Source: Ypsolopha sequella
Lineage: Eukaryota; Arthropoda; Insecta; Lepidoptera; Ypsolophidae
Direction of reading: 5' to 3'
DNA length: 64,000 bases
Assembly (NCBI GenBank): GCA_934047225.1
Contig: OW203991.1
Coordinates: forward strand, 5,518,001 to 5,582,000
This document shows, in pieces, positions 21,840 through 31,332 of the stretch (positions are counted from its first letter, which is position 1; every line of letters starts with the position of its first letter). The notes beneath the pieces were generated by a model. The model did not search any database. It was not told the DNA's origin and saw only the letters and a list, made by a program, of their open reading frames with translations. The translations under genes were made by a program, and so were the position numbers.

Positions 21840-22735
21840 TCAAAATTCAAAAAGTTTATTTTGCAAAGTAGGTATATATAATACACGTTTCACAAGTCAA
21901 ATTTTAATCTTACAAAAATATATGTAATAAAATAATAAATGTACATGAACTACTTAGATTAAATGTTTATTTAATTTATGTAGCAATATATATACGATTA
22001 AAATTATAGGTAAAATATTATTATACAAGGTGAAATCCAATCAACCGCCCGAACCTATACCGGAGACCCGGCCAGGGACCAGGAACAAGGTTCAATGATC
22101 ACCAACCGAACCCCCAGCACGAATCCAGGCGGCCGACCAAATCCCATCCTATATACTACATAGTAATAGGTTACATATATAAATACATGCCTACCTCCGC
22201 CCATTCGATTAGCAGTGCTCCCACCTTAGGGTATTTTCCCCTAAATTTAGGGTATTTTTTCATGTTTAGGGGATTTTTTGGGGTATAAAATTATTTAGGG
22301 TATTTTTTAGGGGAAATTTATTTGGACTGAATTTTGGGACCCAAAATTTGGGTTTAGTATGCATATATCGGAACGTGGTGTGCAGTTCTCTATCGCTAGC
22401 ACCAATAATGGATATTTTTTATAAGACATTTTTCTGTTTTGAGATTGATTCTTTAAAACTGGATGCTACTCATGACTGTTTTAAAGTTACTGAAATATTT
22501 ATAGTTAAATAAACTGATAAACTTAATAGTTAAATCAATAATAGTTAACCATAAATTGTGTTTTACTTTCAATTTAAATGCGTAGGGGAAAAAAGTCTGA
22601 AAAGGGTCAAATTTAGGGGATTTTTACAAGGAGTTAGGGGAAAACCAAAATCCGAGGGTGGCAACACTGTCGATTAGTCTTGCTAAGAAGAACGGGCAAG
22701 AAACTTGGCAAGATCATGTCTTTTTTTTTTAACAT
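21840..22735 (-). mobile_element. LINE-type 3' region (interrupted by a hAT)
   Basis: AATTCAAAATTCAAAAAGTT at the left is the reverse-oriented tail common in lepidopteran LINEs. The body ends with CTTGCTAAGAAGAACGGGCA and AAACTTGGCAAGATCATGTC, also present at 39715-39800 on the other strand. No ORF2 domain remains. Confidence 0.5.
22213..22669. mobile_element. hAT MITE with exact 8-bp target duplication
   Basis: CAGTGCTCCCACC opens the element and GGGTGGCAACACTG closes it (inverted, two mismatches). TCGATTAG occurs immediately on both sides (22205-22212, 22670-22677). The copy of the host repeat at 39715-39800 shows the site with a single TCGATTAG (as CTAATCGA), confirming the insertion. Subterminal TTAGGGTATTTT / TAGGGGAAAA repeats recur through the 457 bases. 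Confidence 0.93.
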
Positions 22736-23149
22736 AAACTTAAACTATACATTGAATTACTTATATCTACTTTAACCAAGGGATAAGAAAATACAAGACA
22801 GCAGGAATTCAGGTTAATGAAAAAAGAAAAACATATATATCTTTGCCTACCTGTCTCATATAGTCTATTTCCTTTTACAGTCTGTAATGAATTAATGTTA
22901 ACTCTTAAGAGGAATCAAAAGTTAGGAAATTATATTAATTAATTAAATTATTACCTATGCCCAATTAAATTATATGCCCATATGGGATTGTAGAGAGGTT
23001 TGTTCGAAAATCATACTGGCCACCATAAGCAGAATTCAACAAAAAGAAAAAAAGCGTTTACAAAGAATGTGAAACAAAAGGGTGTTTGGTGCTGTGATTG
23101 TCAGTGAATTTTATTGAATTATTAATGTTGATAAAAAATGTCGAGCTTT

Positions 23150-23300
23150 TTATTGTCTCGCAGAAGACCTGCCTGTGCCTGTGTGCCTGTCTTTGTCTTG
23201 GGCAGCTTGAACCCCTCGCTTTACTCAGGACTCTATATAACTCCCTCGCTACTCTCAGGAGTTAACTCTAGAGTCCCTCGTTACGCTCAGGGTTCAATAT
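23150..23300 (+). repeat. Short imperfect repeats around CCCTCGCTACGCTCAGG
   Basis: Variants such as CCCTCGCTTTACTCAGG, CCCTCGCTACTCTCAGG and CCCTCGTTACGCTCAGG recur about every 40-50 bases, alternating with CTCTATATAACT-type spacers. Function unknown. Confidence 0.5.
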
Positions 23301-23383
23301 GCCGCCCGTGACGTAAGACACTGCTTTATTCCCTTAGTGCATAATCTACTATTAATTCTTAAAGTTTATGAAAGAGTCTTATA

Positions 23384-23606
23384 GCACAAAATATATACTA
23401 ACTACCAGAAGGCCGATTTGAACACGGAACGAAAACAGACGCACACATGCATAGACGCGTACGTATGATGATCTCGGCAGAGTTTCGTATTGGCATTCAC
23501 CCGAGTATCTCCGAGATAGTCGTACGTACGCGTCTATGTGTGCGCCCTGCGCCTGTTTTCGCTAGTTATGCGGACTGAACCTTCTGTAAGTGGTTATTTT
23601 GTGCTT
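23384..23606. mobile_element. Long-armed foldback MITE family K, copy 2
   Basis: Closely matches 17528-17740, including AAAACAGACGCACACATGCA, TAGACGCGTACGTATGATGA and CGCCTGTTTTCGCTAGTTAT. Ends CACAAAATATATAC / AAGTGGTTATTTTGTG. Confidence 0.8.
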
Positions 23607-23904
23607 ATAGTCTATGAGTCTAGTACAAGACACGTACACCATCAACGTCCTGAGCCAAGGTCCCCCTACTGGGTACTTTATATTCTCTGCCTCAGGTGTA
23701 TGTTTATAATTTTACTGGAGGCGAGCGATCTCGCGTTCCCTCCCTTCTTTTGTCCGGTAAAGTTGTCCACATGGCCAACAATATCAATAGTAACATCAAA
23801 TGTATATAAATGGCTTGTTTACTCTGTTTATGTGTAACAGGCGACGCTTTACATAATGTAATGGAGCCATTTGTATATTGAAAAGGAATAGTATGGTTAA
23901 ACTT

Positions 23905-24245
23905 GGAACAAAGTGCATAACGTAACTTTGTATTTCTTGTTTAGAAGTAAAACATTGAAAAACTTGTTGCTATGTGGCAGTTAACACCAACAATTCAGTA
24001 TTAGTGAGCTTTAAAAGTATGAGTTTAAAATTTAATGTACAAGTTAGTCATGATCTGGTCCAAACAAAGTTAAAACAGCATTTTGAGTAGGTTTTGAGAA
24101 GATCAACACTAATTGTGTATACAATTTCAAACTCTTGCTATATAAACCTAACTAATACTGAACTAATTGGCGTCAAATCAAACTGCTTTTCAATTTTTTA
24201 CTTCTAAACAAAAAAAAAACAAACTTAAGTTATGCACTTTGCGCT
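23905..24245. mobile_element. TIR element, non-autonomous
   Basis: AAAGTGCATAACGTAACTTT then TTGTTTAGAAGTAAAA at the left pairs with TTTTACTTCTAAACAA and AACTTAAGTTATGCACTTTG at the right. About 340 bases, no coding. Confidence 0.65.
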
Positions 24246-24334
24246 AAGCTACTGATGTTTAATCTGATGTTGAATAAAAAGTAAATTATCGGTTGCTCGC
24301 TAAAATAACACAAACACTGAAGTAAATTTTTTCA

Positions 24335-24793
24335 TAGCTTAATTTCTAAAAGATTTTTTTTCATATAATATACTCCATTTTAGGACATAGTTTTCATTAT
24401 TTTGGTATAAAAATCAACAAATTATTTATTTGTGATTTTTTAAGGAATTTTCGGATGTGACGTCACTTGAGAATTTTAGACATTGTACTGATTGTGATTG
24501 CTTCAAGTGCTTATAAAAAAGTGGTCTGTCTCTGTCTATCTACTCATCTGTCATCCACCTGTCCAATCAGCAAATTATTATAAATTTATCTTGATAGCAA
24601 AGAACACATTTCTAAACAGCCATTTCGCAAGTGACTTCACTCATCACTTGACGTTGCAACTTTTTCGTAATAATATTCATCATTATGAGGTTTTTTAGAC
24701 CACAAGTTCTAAAATACGGTTTATTAAACCAAAATCTCGAATTGGTTTTCTGATTAACACACCATAACATAATTAAATTTATGCGAATTGACA
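24335..24793 (+). mobile_element. Dispersed repeat Q, copy 2
   Basis: Same order of blocks as 20955-21440: TAGCTTAATTTCTAAAAGAT, TTTTCATTATTTTGGTATAA, GACGTCACTTGAGAATTTTA, AAAAAGTGGTCTGTCTCTGT, ACCACAAGTTCTAAAATACG, ending GCGAATTG. Confidence 0.75.
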
Positions 24794-24867
24794 CCATAGG
24801 AGTTAAAGCGTATTTCTCATATCATAAACGGTCAGTCCTTTGTGCCAAAAATATATTTTATACTTAA

Positions 24868-25582
24868 GGGTCCGTTTCGCCAAACATGCTCTCGCGTTTG
24901 CACAATTTAGCATATTAAAACAAAATATTTTTAACAAATAAAATTTGTGTAGGTAGTTAAGGGGTTGAACTACATTAAAATTTTTCAGATTTGATACAAG
25001 CATCACAATCATTGAGAAAAAAAAATCGGAAAGATCAGTAAAATAACGGAAAACGTAATTTGTCTTTGGAACTAGTATGATCAGTCTACTGATCTAACTA
25101 CAAAATAAAATATTTTTTTATAGAGCAAAGAAATGAAAGTAGTCTTTACAGATTTTTGTTATTTTTTATTTCCTTTCGTTATTTTAAAATAAATACTCAA
25201 ACATTCTACATTTTTCCTGTACAGAAAAATTACGCAAAAAGAATTTGGAAGTTTGTGTATTTCTTTTTAAATAACGAAAGGAAAAAAATATTAATATTTT
25301 ATATGAATAAGGTACTTTGAACTCTTTACGTAAAAAAAATATATTTCAATTTGGAACAAAAAAAAATTTTTTTTTCTGTTTGCAACGCCAAATTACATTT
25401 TTCGTGATTTTAGTGATCTTTCCGATTTTTTTTCCCGATGCTTGTGATACTTGTGTGAAATCTGAAAATCTATAATGTAGTTCAACTCCTTCACTGCCTA
25501 CACACATTTTATTTGTTAAAAATATTTTGTTTTAATATGCTAAATTGTCCAAACGCGAGAGCATGTTTGGCGAAACGGACCC
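24868..25582. mobile_element. TTAA element with ~190-base inverted arms, copy 2
   Basis: TTAA (24864-24867), then GGGTCCGTTTCGCCAAACAT and GCTCTCGCGTTTGCACAATT; the complement ends at 25582, followed by TTAA (25583-25586). Arms extend to about 25060 and from about 25390. In the middle (about 25150-25300) a second foldback TTTCCTTTCGTTATTT / AAATAACGAAAGGAAA is nested. No transposase. Confidence 0.82.
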
Positions 25583-25841
25583 TTAAGCAAAGAAAGGGTT
25601 TGGAGCTAGGGAGGTAGTTGAATTGTTGAAAAATAGTACAAAGGGGTTTATTTTTCAACTGGTATCTTTAAGTAGGTACGTATAGATATTCTGCTTTATT
25701 ATTATTATTTTTTTTTTCTTATAGCCATGGCTGCTATTTTAAGCACCAGTTTTTGTCAGTGTCAACTGTCAATTCAGATTCTGACATAGTTACTTGTATA
25801 TCCAGACGCCGTTTATTCATCAATAACGGTACAATTAGTAA

Positions 25842-26365
25842 TTATATTTTAATGTTCAAATTCAAATTCAAATTATTTATTTGTTCAACACAGGTACATA
25901 ATAAGATGTTACAATACTTAAGTCCTAATCCGTGATGTGCCATGTATGGCGTACAAATATTAAAATTTACATAATAAAATACCCAGAAATAATGACAAAC
26001 CATGAAATAACAGTTGTAGCTAACCAAAAATATACCTACTGCCAAACATTACAGTTTATTTCATCATTGATGGTCCAGTCAATAGTCCGTTGTCCATTAG
26101 AAATAGAACTTATTAATTAATTACTCTGTCAAAAATTCCACAAGTGTACATAGTATGCTTTATGAATAAGAAATTGTCTTAATTTGCTTTTAAATGTCTG
26201 TATCTTTTCTATTTCTCTGATTGCTCTTGGTATCCCTAGTATACTTTTGCTAAATAAAGCTGTGGTGGAACTAAACGCTGCAACCGAGTGTTCATATCGC
26301 TTACTTAGAAATGTTTTAAAAAGACATGTTATTTGATAGAATACATTTTGCAAGGATACAGTCAT
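25842..26365 (-). mobile_element. LINE 3' end with ORF2 C-terminal tail
   Basis: The minus-strand frame at 26129-26365 ends LGIPRAIREIEKIQTFKSKL, RQFLIHKAYYVHLWNF and stop. The P-x-x-I-x-x-(10)-F-K-x-x-L-x-x-F-L pattern matches the tail that follows reverse transcriptase in several insect LINE clades. The downstream 3' region ends in repeated ATTTGAATTTGAA units (25855-25875). It lacks the catalytic domain. Confidence 0.65.
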
Positions 26366-26409
26366 ACAGATAATTTTGTTAGTAAGATTATAGGTAGATA
26401 ATAAATATA

Positions 26410-26997
26410 AAATTGGCGTTTTGTGTAGATAAAATTTGAAAGGAACTCAATTGTCAGTACTGACATTTTTGCATTTTTAGGAATAACAAATCCAAATTTT
26501 ATACTTTCTTTTGTGTATGAATGAGACAACATTAAGCTAATAGCAACATTATTTTAATTTTTGAAGTGTCGGCTGCACAAATTATTACGAATCTTATCGT
26601 GGAAATGGATGGCATTTAAGACGAACTGTTTTTGGAGATTCAATTTTAGTTATCAAACTGAAAATAAAAACGAAATTTAATACGTAATGTAAAACCTTGA
26701 ATTTATTGTTTTCTTCGTGTAACTGTTCGCATATGCGATCAAAACGTTTATAAATATATTATATTTAACTTTTACGAGCTTTTGATTAGTATTATTATTA
26801 AAAATTCGACTGATGACAGCCCATACCGAGGGCCGAAATATATCGAGTTATATTTTTTTTTATTGTTTTAATACTCGTAATAATACTAATCAAAACCTTG
26901 AATTCAACTTTTAAACAAAAAACAAATAATGGAAATCGGAATTATGAGCTCATGAATCTGTAAGAAAATTTTGCCAATTTCTTAGGTAAGTACCTAA
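26410..26997. mobile_element. MITE family M, copy 2 (interrupted)
   Basis: Shares ATTATTACGAATCTTATCGT, GGAAATGGATGGCATTTAAG and ATCAAACTGAAAATAAAAAC with 10384-10910, and ends with TTAGGTAAGTACCTAATC. The left terminus is degraded. Interrupted at 26704-26891. Confidence 0.7.
26704..26891 (+). mobile_element. Foldback-core family F, copy 2, with 13-bp duplication
   Basis: AAAACCTTGAATT occurs at 26691-26703 and 26892-26904, flanking 188 inserted bases; MITE M copy 1 has the site once. The insert carries the left arm AACTTTTACGAGCTTTTGAT, inverted TTTTGATTAGTATTATTA / TAATAATACTAATCAAAA, and the core ATACCGAGGGCCGAAATATA. Confidence 0.75.
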
Positions 26998-27161
26998 TCT
27001 AATAGGAAAGGAAAGCAAAAGGAAGGTTTGAATTACATTCAATTTGACTGGGATATACAAGCCCTGCGTTCCGAAATAGAGTTATTTCGCTAAAATCGAT
27101 TACGAAAGTATGAAGTGAATGGCTTATGATCCATTGTAATTCTATTACGGACCGCGAGGAA

Positions 27162-27412
27162 GGTGTAACAGAAAGGTGTAACCATATTTGAAGAGCTTAT
27201 TCAGTCAATGGTTTAGAACAACTTTTCCTATGGAACAAATCCTGTATATCGAAAAAAAAATTACTCGCCTCATAGAAAAAAATGCCGCTCGGCCGAAATG
27301 TAAGGGCAGATTTTATTTTTGAGATTTCAGGGTTGACCCCATAGTCAAAGTTGTTCTATACCATTGACTGAATAAGCTCTTCAAATATGGTTACACCTTT
27401 CTGTTACACGTT
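27162..27412. mobile_element. MITE family P, copy 1
   Basis: Arms of about 70 bases: GGTGTAACAGAAAGGTGTAA, CCATATTTGAAGAGCTTATT, CAGTCAATGG and AGAACAACTTT at the left pair with the right end at about 27340-27412. A second copy is at 39299-39548 and a damaged relative at 40461-40720. Confidence 0.8.
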
Positions 27413-27936
27413 GTATACGAGGACAGTTAACACTTGGGGGACAACGCAGCCAAATTACACTGACACGGAATTATTGTCATTTGTCAGGGTTCTTTATAAA
27501 AAGCTTTGTTTATTGGACCACAACACGCCAATTCATGTAGGTCAACTGGGAACACGGGAATTATAATGTCTCTAATGAATAGAACTGTTGTCAAAACTTA
27601 AATTTTGCAAGATAATTCAGCTTATATTACTTCCATTAATTCCACATTTTAAGTTTTGGCAGTACTTAAACTAAGTCCTTTGAACATGGTCGTGTAATAA
27701 ATTTTGCAAAGTATGTGTGGGGGCGCAAATCTTTTTCCTTTGCATCTGTATAATTTTTTTTCAATACAACTAAATGGAAATGCCATACTATCAATTCCCT
27801 TGAGCTTCTACTGCATAAAAGTAAATCCTTTCTAAACATTATATTTCTCATGGCTATAAAAGATGAACTTGGCACCAGTCAGCCAAGTTCATGGCTAAGA
27901 AGACAATAATCGATTAATGCAAGATTTATCACTTCC

Positions 27937-28045
27937 CTACAAGGTCTTTGGTCTTTTTTGCAGTTCCATAGACAAGCTAGATGGAGGCGGGAGGTCATGC
28001 TCAGGTTCGCCTACGCAGAACTGCAGGCTGTCAATCGAACCGAGA
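27937..28045 (-). CDS. Ambiguous small exon-like segment (either strand)
   Basis: On the minus strand a GCAAG acceptor is followed by 35 codons LGSIDSLQFCVGEPEHDLPP... ending RPKTL and TAG. On the plus strand a much better acceptor (GGTCTTTTTTGCAG, exon from 27964) opens a frame FHRQARWRREVMLRFAYAEL... ending CKII and TAA. Both look more protein-like than the surroundings. I cannot decide between them or name the protein; if real it is a terminal exon of an unseen gene. Confidence 0.25.
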
Positions 28046-28461
28046 CTTGCAAAATTATTTAAAAAACAAACAACATAAACAGACTTTTTTGCCAACGAAA
28101 TAGAGACTACATTTGATTGTATTGACTGCAGTGTTTTATTTTGTAGATCTATATTTTATTTGTAGTCTCTTCTATGGAAGTTGCTTCCGTCAGTTTTGGC
28201 TGCCGTAAATAGCGATGTAGGATTTAAATCGTTAGTTCCTTATTGATTTCTCTCATGATTATAATTTTTATACCGTTTCCTTTTATTTAAATAACACTTC
28301 GCTCTTGCTTTCCTCTTCCCACAGTTGTTTCATTTATAGCCTTTTTAAACATATTTCCATAAAGATAACAGTGTATTTTTACATAACAGTAAAGTGCAAT
28401 GCCCTTTGTCTCTGTCTTTCAAACAAAATAATTGTTAAAAAAAGAAGGAGGGTGTCGTGGG

Positions 28462-29990
28462 TAGAGATGGGCATGGGAAAATTCCCGGGTTAATTCCCGT
28501 TTGGGAAAATTCCCGGTGTTTATCGGGAAAAATTCCCAGTCGGTAGGTTTTTTAATTTTTCTTCACAAATACTATGACACTTAAAATGAAACTTACTGCA
28601 GGTGATAGAGGAAGTCACAACCAAAATTTTATTTATTTACACTTAACTGCGAAAATATGCGCTTCGGAAACTAAAGGCACTTAAAATATTTAAATAAAAG
28701 GTTAAGTAGCCGAACTATTTTTTTTTTGTGATAGACTGCTGACGCCTTTATAAACACCTTTTACTGATATAGTTTTTCTGAAATATGCATTACTTTCTGG
28801 GAAAAAAAAAATTTGAATTATTTTTTGTATGAAGAAAACAACAATTAAAGAAGAATTTTCTGTCAATTGGCTACAATACGGCAAATCTACTTATTTGTCA
28901 TGGTGGATAGCTTTTATTTCAAAATATAATAAACAAAATGTAGAGATGAAACGGATATCCGGTTACTATCCGGTATCCGGCCTATCCGGCCATATTTTTG
29001 GTATCCGGTATCCGGCCGGATAGTAGTCAGTATCCGGCCGGATACCGGATACTTAACTCAACACACAAAAAGTCGTTTAAATCACAAAATAGTTGTATCA
29101 ATGATTGAATAATCTAAATTCTACTACATAAAGTGAATAAGTAAGTAAGAATAGAAAGTAAGAATTAAGTAAGAATTAATTAAGTAAGAAAAGTAAGTAA
29201 GAATTAAGCTATGGTAGATAAACACAAGCTTTACATCAATTGTTGGGAATAAACGTTTATGCTTTTCTTCATACATTACACCAGCTTCTTTTGCTCTCAC
29301 AATATACCGAATGTAACTCAACATGTATCTTTTAATAAAAACACATGGTCATACTGAAATCATACTAAGTAAACAACTTTTTCAAAGAAACATACTTGTG
29401 GAAATGAAAAAATATTTTCATGTTTCCATACTCATTTTGAAAACCTACTTTAATTTTTAAAAGGGCACTGGGCGGGCAGGTTCAAATTTGTTTTTTCAAT
29501 ATGTTACTTTGGAAAATTTGTTCAGTATGAACATTATATTACGCGGTTTCATTTAAAGATACCTGTCCATTTATATATAGTATACACCACTCCAAGGAGA
29601 CAAAAGATACATATTTACAAATTTCGTTAGGATTGGAAATTGTTTCGCGTTTGCAAACCAGCATTTGTATGATTATGATACGATCATTTAGAAATGATCA
29701 TCATTTAAAAAATGCACGAATAATCTCGCCCACTTGCACCCGCACGCACCTTGGTGCGTAATATTTAGACTTGCTCAATTAGTGCGAAACGCATATCTTG
29801 AGCCGAATATCCGGCCGCCGGATATCCGGCTATCCGGCCTAGGGCCTCGCCGGATATCCGGTATCCGGTATCCGGCCAAATCACTATCCGTTTCATCTCT
29901 AACAAAATGTCATAATGAAAACACCCGAATATCTTCCCAAACGGGTGTTTTCATGGAAACTTTCCGGGAATTTTCCCGCAATCGGGATTT
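28462..29990. mobile_element. hAT-like element (outer), one end intact
   Basis: TAGAGATGGGCATGGGAAAA then repeated TTCCCGGG / GGGAAAATTCCC motifs mark the left end (28462-28545). On the far side (29930-29990) CTTCCCAAACGGG, TTTCCGGGAATTTTCCC and AATCGGG carry the same subterminal motif inverted, but a terminal CATCTCTA is not found. The hAT at 28941-29901 is nested in it. Confidence 0.55.
28941..29901. mobile_element. hAT element with exact 8-bp duplication and TATCCGG arrays
   Basis: TAGAGATGAAACGGATA and its exact complement TATCCGTTTCATCTCTA bound 961 bases. ACAAAATG lies on both sides (28933-28940, 29902-29909). Each end carries a dense array of TATCCGG / CCGGATA units (28955-29050 and 29815-29880), probably transposase-binding sites by analogy with other hATs. 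The interior is AT-rich and has no intact transposase. Confidence 0.92.
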
Positions 29991-30515
29991 TTTCTTTTCC
30001 TTTCGCTACTCTCGTCTATACTGCAGTAATATCTATACAAAGGCATACGCTTGTAGACACACAAACACATATACTATAGCAAAAGTGTCGTGACACTCGA
30101 AGTATTACACTTTTTTCGGCCTAGCTCTCATTCGCTAAGTGTTTGTCATAAGTTTTTCTATGTTACTTGACAACTTTATAAAGTGGCTATTACATATGTG
30201 TAATGCACCAATCAGCAAGTTTCTTGCTAATTTGTCATATTAGCATCGGCATCATATACTCATAATTACATAGATAAAACCCACTAGTTATATCGTTCAC
30301 ATACACTGCAGAAGTCTTGCACATTTGCAGTGGCCTGTGAAGCGCATATTTGTTAGCAAAAAGGTTTTAGTGTGTGGTGGGGAATTGTATATAGTTACAT
30401 TAGGCCGCTACAAATCACTACCAAATAATAATAAAAAAAAAAGTATATAAGCTGCAACTAATCACGGTCAGACTTTTGCATGCATTTTGACGTGTTACAA
30501 AACTTTTATACTCCA

Positions 30516-30655
30516 AATTAACATTATATCATTGCTGTATAGAAACGCACAAAGAAAAGTAAATCTGGATGTGAGGATCTCTGGACCGGGAGCTTCTTAC
30601 ATCCAGATTTACTTTTATTTCTGCGTTTCTATACTGCAATGATATAATGTTAATT
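30516..30655. mobile_element. ~140-bp long hairpin (foldback H), copy 1
   Basis: AATTAACATTATATCATTGC ... AAGTAAATCTGGATGTGAG pairs with TTACATCCAGATTTACTTTT ... GATATAATGTTAATT. Arms are about 58 bases around a loop of about 20. Related sequence at 44458-44575. Confidence 0.8.
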
Positions 30656-30929
30656 TATATCTCCTTGCGATGGATAAATCACCAAGTGTTCAAAACATAG
30701 AAACTTATTTCTGTCATAGTTTTTATTTTTATACTCCACTTTTAGTTAACAATTTTACATTCTCGATTATGCTGATTCTCTTATTTAGACATTCATGGTC
30801 CATTTGAATTGCAAATGCCTTATATCTGTTAAATATGATTAAAGTCAGCTTAGGTCGCCTTGTACGAATGTTGAACCGACTTTATTGACGCCAACTTTAA
30901 TAGGCTAATTTTTCATGTCGTTTAATTTA

Positions 30930-31330
30930 TGAAATTGTTAAAAATATATTATATTTTACTTTTTTAAGCTTTTTTTGTTTGTTTATTTATAAGTATTAAA
31001 AACAAAAAAACTTTTTTTTTTCTTTATTAGTATAAATATATATTAGTTGTGTAGCACGACTACATAACCACCATCATCCATCAGCAACATATTCTACACG
31101 AGAAAAACAGTAATAGCAGTAATCAACACCATCTGTAGAGAAAACTATGTTTTATTTTTAAAAAATTTACTAAAATTGTTAATAAGTGCCACTTTTACTT
31201 TTTTATTAACATAACTAACTTATCTGTCAATATTTTTTTTGAATTCGACTGATGACGGCCCTATACCGAGGGTCGAAACATATCGTATAATATATATTTT
31301 TTTATTGTTTCAATACTAATAAATAAACAT
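30930..31330 (+). repeat. Foldback-core family F, copy 3 (expanded)
   Basis: The left arm resembles AAATATATTATATTTTACTT; the core GACTGATGACGGCCCTATAC and GAGGGTCGAAACATATCG is at 31247-31285, followed by TTTATTGTTTCAATACTAAT. About 200 bases of unrelated AT-rich DNA lie between arm and core. Confidence 0.55.
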
Positions 31331-31332
31331 AC

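Noticed and set aside
22851..22859. ATGAGACAG followed by GTAGGC on the minus strand, a possible three-codon first exon for ZC2HC1
   Set aside because: The phase fits the exon at 20579, but a three-codon match with a donor is expected by chance in this much sequence.
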